Notes: generated from the sequence alone by a model not told the origin. Positions 1 to 5,915 are shown, counted from the first letter of the stretch. The stretch is 7,227 nt of DNA from Sulfurirhabdus sp043759595 (GCA_043759595.1 JAYVLG010000056.1:1-7227), one strand, 5' to 3'. Numbers and translations are program-made.

Positions 1-61
1 AATCAAACTATACTCTTTTTCACCGGGACCTTCATCCTCTTTCGTTATCTTTTCTCTATTT

Positions 62-76
62 GTAACAATTGGTTAC
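62..76. repeat. Inverted repeat GTAAC-N5-GTTAC in the leader of the cytochrome operon
   Basis: The arms GTAAC (62-66) and GTTAC (72-76) are perfectly complementary around the spacer AATTG. The site lies about 130 bases upstream of the cytochrome-porin start. It could be a regulator-binding site, but 5-base arms are short and I do not recognise the regulator. Confidence 0.3.
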
Positions 77-156
77 GTTTCCGGATGAGAACTAAATAAG
101 GGCTTATAACTTATTGAACGTCATCATTTAAATTGTGATGGCTGTATTTTATTTGC

Positions 157-172
157 GTGACTATTCAGTCAC
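157..172. repeat. Perfect 6-base inverted repeat GTGACT-N4-AGTCAC just upstream of the cytochrome operon
   Basis: GTGACT (157-162) and AGTCAC (167-172) pair perfectly around ATTC and are followed at once by TTTT (173-176). The site ends 31 bases before the start codon of the cytochrome-porin gene. It may be a protein operator, or an RNA hairpin in the 5' leader; the U run after a short stem would even allow weak attenuation. The rest of the first 203 bases is AT-rich. It shows no convincing gene and no sigma70 promoter that I could place with confidence. Confidence 0.45.
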
Positions 173-203
173 TTTTAAATCTGAATAACAAAGGAACTTT
201 ATC

Positions 204-1541
204 ATGTCTCCCATAACTGAATTTCGGCTTTTCAAGCTGATTTTGGCATCGCTGGCACTTGCTGCCATGGTTGCTCCGTCAATTTCCAATGCTGTTCCCC
301 TTTATGCCCGTCAGACTGGTCTGAACTGCGCCTCTTGTCATAGTGGTGGTCAATATCCGGAGCTGACACGAACCGGACGAGAATTTAAGCTGATGGGTTA
401 CACCATGGGCACGCGCCAGAATATTCCACTTGCGGCAATGTTACAGGGGGGTATAACCAAAATTAACAATTACAACGGATCTGCAGATCCGGCGACTGAT
501 TTTGCCCATGATAATTCCTTGCAATTGCAACAAGCCAGCATTTTTACCGGAGGTAAGATACTTGAAACTGTCGGTGCTTTCGTGCAATGGACCTACAATG
601 GTGTTGATCACCATTCACAAATGGATAACGTGGATTTGCGTTATGCAGACAAAGCCAAGGTGGGTGGCAAAAATCTGATATATGGTGTTTCAATTAATAA
701 TAATCCTTCGGTTCAGGATGTGTTCAATACTACGCCTGCATGGAAATTTCCGACAGCTGGCCCAGGCGGAGCGTTTCAGGGTTATGGCTCCAGTACATTA
801 ATCGACGGTACGCTGGCGCAAGGCGTAGTGGGTGCAGGCGCCTATGTTGACTGGAATAACCTGATATATGCTGAATTAAGTGGATACAAAACCGCAGACG
901 GAGTTTTCTCATTCATGCGTGCTGGCGGTGATACCGTCGCTAATCGATTCCCTATAAAAGGAACTAATCCTTATTGGAGATTAGCTTTGCACGGTGATAG
1001 CGGCCCACATTCCTGGGAGGCAGGGGCGTATGGTATGGAAGCGGATGTTTATTCCGATGCTACAGATTTTAACAGCCCAATTGATCGTTATAAGGATCGT
1101 GCGCTTGATGCCCAATATCAGTTTTCTGCTGGCAAGCACCGCGTCACTACGCAAGCCACCTGGATTCACGAAACTATAGACTGGAATACAGACGCAATTG
1201 CCAATACTGTGAGCAATAATTCGGATACGCTGGATACCAGGCGGTTAAAGGGCAGCTATTTTTACAATAACAAGGTGGGTGGGAGCGTTGCGTATTTTTC
1301 TACAACGGGCAGTCAGGATGCTTTGCATTATGCGAATAACACGAGCATGACACCAGATACATCAGGCTATATCCTGGAAGTCAGTTACCTGCCGATTGAG
1401 GAGATCAGATTGGCTTTGCAGTATACGGCCTATAACAAGTTCAATGGTTCATCTTCTAATTATGATGCTTCCGGGGCGCTCACTGGACGTAATGCAAAAG
1501 ACAACAATACCTGGTTTCTTTCCACATGGTTTCTGTTCTAA
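204..1541 (+). CDS. Cyc2-like outer-membrane fusion of a monohaem cytochrome c and a porin
   Basis: The 445-residue product starts with a signal peptide (hydrophobic stretch about residues 11-28, likely cleavage after Ser-Asn-Ala30). A single haem c motif C42-A-S-C45-H46 follows, then a short conserved block (PELT..GR.FKLMGYT, residues 52-67). From about residue 75 the chain has no long hydrophobic helix. It is rich in Tyr, Trp, Asn and Gly with alternating hydrophobic residues, and it ends in Phe, as outer-membrane beta-barrels do. This layout (one haem followed by a barrel, 400-500 residues) is that of Cyc2-type cytochrome-porins, known as outer-membrane Fe(II) oxidases in acidophilic and neutrophilic iron oxidisers. 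Whether this copy oxidises iron or another donor cannot be told from sequence. The start is supported by AAGGA at 191-195, 8 bases before the ATG. The cytochrome c5-like gene follows after 6 bases, so the two are probably co-transcribed. Confidence 0.8.
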   Translation: MSPITEFRLFKLILASLALAAMVAPSISNAVPLYARQTGLNCASCHSGGQYPELTRTGREFKLMGYTMGTRQNIPLAAMLQGGITKINNYNGSADPATDFAHDNSLQLQQASIFTGGKILETVGAFVQWTYNGVDHHSQMDNVDLRYADKAKVGGKNLIYGVSINNNPSVQDVFNTTPAWKFPTAGPGGAFQGYGSSTLIDGTLAQGVVGAGAYVDWNNLIYAELSGYKTADGVFSFMRAGGDTVANRFPIKGTNPYWRLALHGDSGPHSWEAGAYGMEADVYSDATDFNSPIDRYKDRALDAQYQFSAGKHRVTTQATWIHETIDWNTDAIANTVSNNSDTLDTRRLKGSYFYNNKVGGSVAYFSTTGSQDALHYANNTSMTPDTSGYILEVSYLPIEEIRLALQYTAYNKFNGSSSNYDASGALTGRNAKDNNTWFLSTWFLF

Positions 1542-1547
1542 GGTGGC

Positions 1548-1874
1548 ATGATGAAAATAAAAATAATTTTTTGCACTTTCGCGCTATTGTTGGCAGTTCC
1601 GGCTTTTGCTCATTCCGGCAAGGCAATATACGAGCAGACTTGCGTTGCCTGCCATGGTAAAGGGGTTATGGATGCACCAAAATTAGATGATAAAGAAGCT
1701 TGGGGCCCACGTTTGGCTCAAGGGAGAGCGAAGCTGATAGAGCATGCTGATTACGGGTTAAATGCCATGCCTGCTCACGGTGGCAATGACGCATTTTCTG
1801 AAAAAGACATTGAAGCTGCGGTAGATTATATGGTTGATCAGGTAAATGGTTCTTCCACTAAAGAGTCGAAGTAA
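1548..1874 (+). CDS. Small periplasmic cytochrome c, cytochrome c5-like (class I)
   Basis: A 108-residue exported monohaem cytochrome. The signal peptide (residues 1-21) ends in Val-Pro-Ala-Phe-Ala. The haem motif is C32-V-A-C35-H36, and the likely sixth ligand is Met74 in the block AMPAHGG. The segments APKLDDKEAWGPR (43-55) and AAVDYM (90-95) are typical of cytochrome c5. The Cys pair that many c5 proteins carry just after the axial Met (CADC) is missing here (NDAFS). ATG codons occur at 1548 and 1551. AAGG (1540-1543), which overlaps the upstream stop codon, suits the second one better (7-base spacing), so the true protein may start at residue 2. Its position 6 bases behind the cytochrome-porin gene suggests that it is the periplasmic electron acceptor of that protein; this is inference. 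The operon ends at the terminator 1956-1984. Confidence 0.88.
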   Translation: MMKIKIIFCTFALLLAVPAFAHSGKAIYEQTCVACHGKGVMDAPKLDDKEAWGPRLAQGRAKLIEHADYGLNAMPAHGGNDAFSEKDIEAAVDYMVDQVNGSSTKESK

Positions 1875-1955
1875 CAACGTTTCTACCTGTGATGTTCTCA
1901 AAAATTGAGTTGATGCCTTCAGATCGAATGTTCGGGGTATTTTCGTCAAGTCTTG

Positions 1956-1984
1956 AAGGCCCGGCTATATGCCGGGCCTTTTTA
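1956..1984 (+). terminator. Rho-independent terminator of the cytochrome operon
   Basis: A perfect 10-base stem, AAGGCCCGGC (1956-1965) with GCCGGGCCTT (1971-1980), encloses the loop TATAT and runs into a T tract (1979-1984). It lies 81 bases after the stop of the cytochrome c5-like gene. No other gene is visible between them. Confidence 0.92.
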
Positions 1985-2012
1985 TTAGCAACCTATGGGT
2001 GTTGTAACTTAA

Positions 2013-2040
2013 TTTAACTTGCTTCCCAAGCATGTATACT
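2013..2040 (+). promoter_or_regulatory. Possible promoter upstream of the TonB-like gene
   Basis: TATACT at 2035-2040 is a good -10 box. The only -35 candidate is the weak TTTAAC at 2013-2018 (16-base spacer). The spacer contains the small inverted repeat TGCTT-CCC-AAGCA (2020-2032). A new promoter is expected here because a strong terminator precedes this gap. The assignment rests mainly on the -10 box. Confidence 0.3.
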
Positions 2041-2082
2041 TCGTAAACCTGTTGATATCTGTAATATAAAGGTCAGGAGGGT

Positions 2083-2175
2083 ATGGGCGAGGCAAATTCT
2101 ATTTTCATATTTTTATGCGTTATATCGATTAAGGTTCCTTGGTTTTTAAAATGCTGTATCAACGTTTTTTTATAG
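2083..2175 (+). CDS. Possible 30-codon hydrophobic leader peptide
   Basis: An ATG at 2083 directly follows a full AGGAGG (2075-2080) and opens 30 codons ending in TAG at 2173-2175, nine bases before the next gene. The peptide is strongly hydrophobic (Ile, Phe, Leu, Val, with three Cys near residues 12-25). The only argument for translation is the perfect Shine-Dalgarno, but the 2-base spacing to the ATG is shorter than the usual 5-9. It may be a small membrane peptide or a translated leader coupled to the downstream gene, or it may not be expressed. Confidence 0.2.
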   Translation: MGEANSIFIFLCVISIKVPWFLKCCINVFL

Positions 2176-2184
2176 AAATATTTA

Positions 2185-3069
2185 ATGTCAGGCAATATTG
2201 AATCCCATCTACATCACAACCCCGATGTGTGGGTGAGCAATATGCCGGTTCTTGATGATTATTTTGTCATTCGCATTAACCGGAAATTGTTGATTGCGAT
2301 GGCTGCATCGTTGTTGCTGCATGTGATGTTTTATCTTTTTTTTCATTTTCAGAAGCCAAATGATATTAACCCAATTAACTCAGCGAGTAATGTGCTTACC
2401 GTACATTTAAACCCGATAGCACCATCAAAAAAAACGACTACCCAACCTGCCAGTCATAGCGCTCAGGTTCAAGCTCGGCAACATCGCGTACAACCAGTGA
2501 TTACAGCAAAACCTGCAAAACAGATTCCTCCCGCTCTGCCTGATAAACCGGAAATAGTAGCTATTCCAATTAAACCAGTTGTACCATCATCGACTAAATC
2601 CGTTGAAGAGGAACCCACTGATATGGCCAGTTATGTCAAAGCGGCCAGAGCCCGAAGACAATTGGCTGAACCTGGAAATGATGCTGCCTCACAACCTTCT
2701 GAAGAAGAAATAAGAAATGCAAATATCAGTCGCAATCTTCAGCAGCAGGGAGGCGGGGGGATATTTCAAATTATGCGTGTTGGCACACGCAGTGCGGTTT
2801 TTTCGTTTAGGGGCTGGGACAGCAATTACAATAATGGCAGACGCGAAGAAATTGAAGTGCAAGCGGATGCAAACACAGACGTTGAGCATGCCATCATACG
2901 CAAAATGATAGCCATCATTCGCCAACGCCACAAAGGTAATTTCAATTGGGAATCTCAACGTTTAAATCGTGTTATCGCTCTTTCTGCACGTGTGGAAGAT
3001 AATGCCGGATTGGAAGACTTTATGCTGCGTGAGTTCTTTAAAGCCGGGCTGAGACCATCCGAGCAATAG
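2185..3069 (+). CDS. Membrane-anchored protein with TonB-like N-terminal half and unrecognised C-terminal domain
   Basis: The 294-residue product has a cytoplasmic N-terminus, one transmembrane helix (about residues 34-54) followed by a strand-like LTVHLNP, and then a Pro/Lys/Gln/Ser-rich linker (about 78-145) of the kind TonB uses to span the periplasm. Residues about 150-180 are charged and helical. The C-terminal domain (about 190-290) starts with GGGGIFQIMRVG and contains FSFRGWDSNYNNGRREEIEV. It does not show the TonB C-terminal signature, so I do not call it TonB. There are no exbB/exbD neighbours. The ATG at 2185 has no clear Shine-Dalgarno. Met20 (ATG at 2242), just before the helix, is an alternative start. 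My best guess is a periplasm-spanning envelope protein of unknown role. It lies alone between a terminator and the ars promoter. Confidence 0.75.
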   Translation: MSGNIESHLHHNPDVWVSNMPVLDDYFVIRINRKLLIAMAASLLLHVMFYLFFHFQKPNDINPINSASNVLTVHLNPIAPSKKTTTQPASHSAQVQARQHRVQPVITAKPAKQIPPALPDKPEIVAIPIKPVVPSSTKSVEEEPTDMASYVKAARARRQLAEPGNDAASQPSEEEIRNANISRNLQQQGGGGIFQIMRVGTRSAVFSFRGWDSNYNNGRREEIEVQADANTDVEHAIIRKMIAIIRQRHKGNFNWESQRLNRVIALSARVEDNAGLEDFMLREFFKAGLRPSEQ

Positions 3070-3115
3070 CGGTAATCCCCTCAAAAACACAAATCGTGAA
3101 CATTCGTTGTTAATG

Positions 3116-3128
3116 ATGTTGACAACAT
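3116..3128. promoter_or_regulatory. Palindrome ATGTTG-A-CAACAT over the arsR -35 box (candidate operator)
   Basis: The 6-base arms ATGTTG (3116-3121) and CAACAT (3123-3128) form a perfect palindrome around A3122, and it contains the whole -35 hexamer TTGACA (3119-3124). A further AACAT half-site lies at 3099-3103. A repressor bound here would block RNA polymerase. ArsR or another regulator could bind; the sequence alone does not decide. Confidence 0.45.
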
Positions 3129-3147
3129 ATGGATTAACGTATATATT
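3119..3147 (+). promoter_or_regulatory. Sigma70 promoter of the ars operon
   Basis: A consensus -35 TTGACA (3119-3124) and a near-consensus -10 TATATT (3142-3147) are separated by the ideal 17 bases. A start point 6-8 bases after the -10 box falls at 3153-3155, exactly on the ATG of arsR (3154). The sequence predicts a strong, repressible promoter giving a leaderless arsR message. Confidence 0.8.
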
Positions 3148-3148
3148 T
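3136..3148 (+). promoter_or_regulatory. Candidate ArsR half-operator AACGTATATATTT over the -10 box
   Basis: The 13-mer AACGTATATATTT covers the -10 box. Its exact reverse complement occurs at 3511-3523 in the arsR-arsC gap. Two perfect copies of a 13-mer at the two upstream edges of ars genes suggest a shared binding site, most simply for ArsR. The AT-rich composition makes chance recurrence somewhat more likely than for mixed sequence. Confidence 0.45.
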
Positions 3149-3153
3149 TTCAC

Positions 3154-3498
3154 ATGTTAGATTCAAATCAATTTTTTGATATATTGGCTGATGAGACCCG
3201 TCGTCGTGTCTTGGTGCTGTTGCTTAAATCGCAAGAGCGTTGTGTCTGCGACATCTTCAAGATGTTAGGACTTTCTCAGCCAAAAGTATCGCGACATCTG
3301 GCTGTGATGCGGGAAGCGGGCGTTCTCGCAGCGCGTAAAGAAGGGACGTGGGTGCATTATCGCATTCACCCGCAATTGCCACTTTGGGCAGTGCGTATCC
3401 TCGAGTCGATGGTTCAGGGAATTGGTGAGTTGCCTGTTTATGCGATAGACAATGACTTGTTGAATGCACAGGAAACAGGTATCGCTTGCTGTAATTAA
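3154..3498 (+). CDS. arsR: ArsR-family As(III)-responsive transcriptional repressor
   Basis: A 114-residue winged-helix repressor. The helix-turn-helix lies at about residues 33-55 (DIFKMLGLSQPKVSRHLAVMREAG), followed by the wing GTWVHYRI (64-71). At the start of the DNA-recognition region C30-V-C32-D matches the CVCD metalloid-binding motif of classical ArsR repressors. The third Cys found in plasmid R773 ArsR is Phe35 here. A second Cys pair, C112-C113, sits at the extreme C-terminus. As(III) binding would release the protein from the promoter 3119-3147 and induce the operon. No Shine-Dalgarno precedes the ATG, which agrees with a leaderless transcript. arsC follows after 48 bases. The family call is firm; the metalloid ligand set is inferred. 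Confidence 0.95.
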   Translation: MLDSNQFFDILADETRRRVLVLLLKSQERCVCDIFKMLGLSQPKVSRHLAVMREAGVLAARKEGTWVHYRIHPQLPLWAVRILESMVQGIGELPVYAIDNDLLNAQETGIACCN

Positions 3499-3510
3499 AA
3501 TTTTTTACTC

Positions 3511-3535
3511 AAATATATACGTTTTGGTGTATATA
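3511..3535. promoter_or_regulatory. Inverted repeat in the arsR-arsC gap, candidate internal ArsR site
   Basis: TATATAC (3514-3520) and GTATATA (3529-3535) form perfect 7-base arms around an 8-base spacer. The left arm lies inside the inverted copy (3511-3523) of the 13-mer that covers the arsR -10 box. The site ends 11 bases before the arsC ATG. It may be a second operator or part of an internal promoter. No good -35 box goes with it. Confidence 0.45.
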
Positions 3536-3546
3536 ACAAAGGTGCG

Positions 3547-3954
3547 ATGATGCGTAAAACGGTTCTTATTTTGTGTACTGGAAATTCCTGCCGCAGCCAA
3601 ATGGCCGAGGCCTTGGTTAATCATGATTTGGGGCCAGACATTCGTGCTATTTCTGCTGGCACCAGCCCAGGTCCTAAAGTGGCTGATGGCGCGATTGAAG
3701 CACTAAAACTTGCTGGTGTTTCTACAGAAGGGTTAAACCCCAAACATGTTGATGCAGTAATAAATGATGCTGTGGATCTGGTGGTTACCGTGTGTGATAA
3801 CGCCAAGGAAAGCTGTCCGGTATTCCCTCGCCCGGTTCCTGCCATCCACATGCCTTTCCATGATCCCCATGGAGAGGCGCTGGACAGTTTTGAGCGCGTG
3901 CGTGATGAAATTCGTGCCAAATTGCTTCCCGTTATTCGGGAGCGTCTTTCGTAG
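3547..3954 (+). CDS. arsC: Arsenate reductase, thioredoxin-coupled low-molecular-weight phosphatase type
   Basis: The 135-residue cytoplasmic enzyme reduces As(V) to As(III). The phosphatase-type P-loop is C10-T-G-N-S-C15-R16-S. The redox relay pair is C83 and C90 (VTVCDNAKESCP). Asp106-Pro107 (FHDPHG) supplies the general acid, and FERVRDEI (115-122) is the usual C-terminal helix. The positions agree almost exactly with Staphylococcus aureus ArsC (C10, C15, C82, C89), so recycling by thioredoxin, not glutaredoxin, is expected. It is unrelated to the glutaredoxin-type ArsC of E. coli. The start is ATG 3547 or the next codon 3550; AAAGG at 3538-3542 supports either. It is the second gene of the operon, with arsI following after 20 bases. 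All catalytic residues are present. Confidence 0.96.
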   Translation: MMRKTVLILCTGNSCRSQMAEALVNHDLGPDIRAISAGTSPGPKVADGAIEALKLAGVSTEGLNPKHVDAVINDAVDLVVTVCDNAKESCPVFPRPVPAIHMPFHDPHGEALDSFERVRDEIRAKLLPVIRERLS

Positions 3955-3974
3955 TCCATTGATAGGAGATAGCC

Positions 3975-4436
3975 ATGAAACGATTCCATGTTCACGTGTT
4001 AGTGAAAGATTTGAATGAAAGTATTCAATTTTATTCGACCATGTTCGGTCAAAATCCAACAGTACAAAAAGAGGATTACGCAAAATGGATGCTGGATGAT
4101 CCGCGCATTAATTTTGCGATTTCCAACCGTAGTAGCAAGGAGGGGGTGGATCATCTGGGTATTCAGGTAGAGAGTGAAGAAGAGCTATCTGCAGTTCAGG
4201 TTAATTTGAATCAGGCGACCAGTTCCGTAGTGGAACAAAGAGACGGTACCTGCTGTTATGCGGAATCCAGCAAATACTGGGTAAAAGATCCTGCCGGTAT
4301 AGCTTGGGAGGCATTTCATACGCTGGGTAGCATACCTGTGTTTGGCCTGGATGAAGTAACTGACAGTTCAGAAAAACCAGCGCTCAACAAAAGTGGATGC
4401 TGTACGCCTGTATTTGGGAAATCCGGCTGTTGTTGA
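3975..4436 (+). CDS. arsI: ArsI/CadI-type VOC dioxygenase (C-As bond lyase)
   Basis: A 153-residue vicinal-oxygen-chelate fold protein. It has the N-terminal MKRFHVHVLVKDL block, YAKWMLDDPRINFAIS (35-50), DHLGIQ (59-64) and DPAGIAWEAF (105-114). Predicted Fe(II) ligands are His5 (or His7), His60 and Glu112. The vicinal pair C93-C94 (TCCYA) matches the Cys pair that binds trivalent arsenicals in ArsI. The family cleaves the C-As bond of methylarsenite, giving As(III) that Acr3 can export; close relatives are annotated CadI for cadmium induction. The tail carries two extra KSGCC motifs (139-143 and 149-153). A good ribosome site, AGGAG, lies at 3964-3968. Substrate preference (methylarsenite or roxarsone-type aromatics) cannot be read from sequence. 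A 137-base gap follows. Confidence 0.9.
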   Translation: MKRFHVHVLVKDLNESIQFYSTMFGQNPTVQKEDYAKWMLDDPRINFAISNRSSKEGVDHLGIQVESEEELSAVQVNLNQATSSVVEQRDGTCCYAESSKYWVKDPAGIAWEAFHTLGSIPVFGLDEVTDSSEKPALNKSGCCTPVFGKSGCC

Positions 4437-4573
4437 TGGGGCATATTTGCTTCCTGTTAGTAGCTTCTGTGTAAATCTCACTTGGCGTTTTTTCAAAAAT
4501 TGCGATATGTCAGTGTTTATTGAAAGCAAACGGTTAAGGCGTTCAGGGTTGAATTTTAGTACAAGGATATGGC
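4437..4573. other. Gap between arsI and acr3
   Basis: These 137 bases are longer than the other gaps in the ars block. I see no terminator stem, no convincing promoter and no protein similarity. The gap ends with AAGG (4563-4566), the ribosome site of acr3. It may be a remnant of a lost gene, or simply leader sequence. Confidence 0.35.
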
Positions 4574-5653
4574 ATGACTGTCCAGTGTGAAATAACCGCT
4601 CAAGCGGAAAGCGGTGCAGCGCTTGGTTTTTTTGAACGCTGGCTCACGCTATGGGTCTTTTTGGCCATCGGGCTGGGTATTGGTTTAGGGCAATTATTTC
4701 CTGGCCTGTTCCGTACGGTAGGTTCGATGGAAGTGGCTCGGGTCAATTTGCCTGTGGGTGTGCTGATATGGGTCATGATCATTCCCATGCTGCTCAAGAT
4801 CGATTTTGGCGCGTTGCATCAAGTCAAGCAGCATTGGCGTGGCATAGGTGTAACGCTGTTTATCAACTGGGCAGTGAAACCGTTTTCCATGGCGCTACTG
4901 GGTTGGATATTTATCCGCCAGGTGTTTGCACCCTATTTGCCCGCCGATCAGCTGGATAGTTATGTTGCCGGATTGATATTGCTGGCCGCAGCACCTTGCA
5001 CAGCCATGGTGTTTGTGTGGAGTAATCTGACCCGGGGTGAGCCTTTGTTTACCTTGTCTCAAGTGGCTCTCAACGATGTGATCATGATTATTGCTTTTGC
5101 GCCGATTGTTGGGCTCTTGCTGGGATTGTCTGCGATCACAGTGCCCTGGGATACCTTGTTTCTTTCGGTTGCGCTGTATATTGTTATTCCGGTAGCAATT
5201 GCCCAGATTTGGAGGGCCGTATTACAGAAGCATGGCCCTCGCGCCATGGAAATTACACTCAAACGTTTACACCCGCTTTCACTCTCAGCGCTGTTGCTCA
5301 CCTTGGTGTTGCTGTTTGGTTTTCAAGGCCAGGCAATTCTTGAGCAACCTTTAGTGATTGCCATGCTGGCTGTCCCGATCCTGATTCAAGTCTATTTTAA
5401 TTCAGGTTTAGCCTATCTGCTGAATCGCAAGTTTGGTGTGGCTCATTGCGTGGCGGGGCCATCTGCATTGATTGGGGCAAGTAATTTTTTTGAACTCGCG
5501 GTTGCTGCGGCGATCAGTTTGTTCGGATTTCAGTCCGGGGCGGCACTGGCTACTGTAGTTGGGGTGTTGATCGAAGTGCCGGTTATGCTTTCTGTTGTGC
5601 GCATCGTCAATGCCAGCAAGAATTGGTATGAATATGGGCAGAAAACAAAATAA
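4574..5653 (+). CDS. acr3: Acr3-family arsenite efflux permease
   Basis: The 359-residue inner-membrane protein has about ten hydrophobic helices and a short N-terminal cytoplasmic stretch. Family hallmarks are visible: the block AAAPCTAMVFVWSNLTRGEP (138-157) with the essential Cys142, GASNFFELAV (301-310), and VLIEVPVML (331-339) with the conserved Glu334. These match the Cys and Glu needed for As(OH)3/H+ antiport in characterised Acr3 proteins. Size and topology are complete. AAGG at 4563-4566 sits 7 bases before the chosen ATG. It exports the arsenite produced by ArsC and ArsI. It is probably part of the ars transcript in spite of the 137-base gap. A decayed thioredoxin-like gene begins immediately after the stop, and I see no strong terminator after that. 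Confidence 0.96.
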   Translation: MTVQCEITAQAESGAALGFFERWLTLWVFLAIGLGIGLGQLFPGLFRTVGSMEVARVNLPVGVLIWVMIIPMLLKIDFGALHQVKQHWRGIGVTLFINWAVKPFSMALLGWIFIRQVFAPYLPADQLDSYVAGLILLAAAPCTAMVFVWSNLTRGEPLFTLSQVALNDVIMIIAFAPIVGLLLGLSAITVPWDTLFLSVALYIVIPVAIAQIWRAVLQKHGPRAMEITLKRLHPLSLSALLLTLVLLFGFQGQAILEQPLVIAMLAVPILIQVYFNSGLAYLLNRKFGVAHCVAGPSALIGASNFFELAVAAAISLFGFQSGAALATVVGVLIEVPVMLSVVRIVNASKNWYEYGQKTK

Positions 5654-5655
5654 TT

Positions 5656-5825
5656 AAGGGCACTGTCATGGCAAATGGTACCAAATTCAGATTGAAAAAA
5701 TCGATGGCATTGCACAGGTATTGAGCTATGGAGTGATGCCGACACCAGGAGTGGTGATTTATGGAAAAGTGGAGCATGTGTCGACGGTATGCCGTCCCAA
5801 AGTAACGATAGAAAGCTGGTTGTAA
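5656..5825 (+). pseudogene. Decayed small thioredoxin-like (redox-active disulfide) gene
   Basis: A Shine-Dalgarno AAGGG (5656-5660) and ATG (5668) survive, but the ATG frame stops after 18 codons (TGA at 5722-5724). Another frame, open from 5658 to TAA 5823-5825, reads IQIEKIDGIAQVLSYGVMPT (from 5685) and then PGVVIYGKV, and it ends in IESWL. This matches the C-terminal half of the roughly 76-residue Thioredoxin_3/MTH895-type proteins that often follow ars permeases, including the cis-Pro of MPTP. The N-terminal half with the C-x-x-C site is missing, as if an out-of-frame deletion removed it just behind the start. The expected Gly-Met-Pro-Ser is readable only in a shifted frame (5786-5797), and an extra C at 5798 restores the first frame, so there are compensating indels as well. 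I consider the gene dead. Family identity is from recall of the consensus. Confidence 0.65.
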
Positions 5826-5886
5826 TCGCTGCAGAAATACCGCCTTGTGGGTGGCACCTTGCCCAACTGGGTCTTACAATAAAAAT

Positions 5887-5915
5887 TTGTATTTATGATA
5901 TTATAATCATATAGA
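5887..5915 (+). promoter_or_regulatory. Possible promoter of the receiver-domain gene
   Basis: TTGTAT (5887-5892) and TATAGA (5910-5915) are 17 bases apart and would start transcription about 30 bases before the GTG start. An inverted repeat ATGAT-ATTATA-ATCAT (5895-5910) fills the spacer and contains a second -10-like TATAAT (5902-5907). The region is very AT-rich, so such matches come easily. The stretch 5826-5886 before it holds nothing that I recognise. Confidence 0.35.

Noticed and set aside
1..76. Open - strand frame at the left edge
   Set aside because: It has no plausible start codon with a ribosome site and no recognisable residue pattern; another frame with an ATG stops after nine codons.
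3621..4083. Long - strand open frames of 124 and 116 codons across arsC and the start of arsI
   Set aside because: They lie antisense to two genes with complete catalytic motifs, and their translations show no domain, signal or ribosome site. They are shadows of the real genes.
5668..5724. 18-codon ORF from the ATG after acr3 as a real peptide gene
   Set aside because: The neighbouring frame reads as a thioredoxin-like C-terminal half, so the short ORF is best explained as the broken start of that gene.
5853..5870. Sigma54 promoter around TGGCACCTTGC
   Set aside because: The GG and GC elements are too close together for the -24/-12 spacing.
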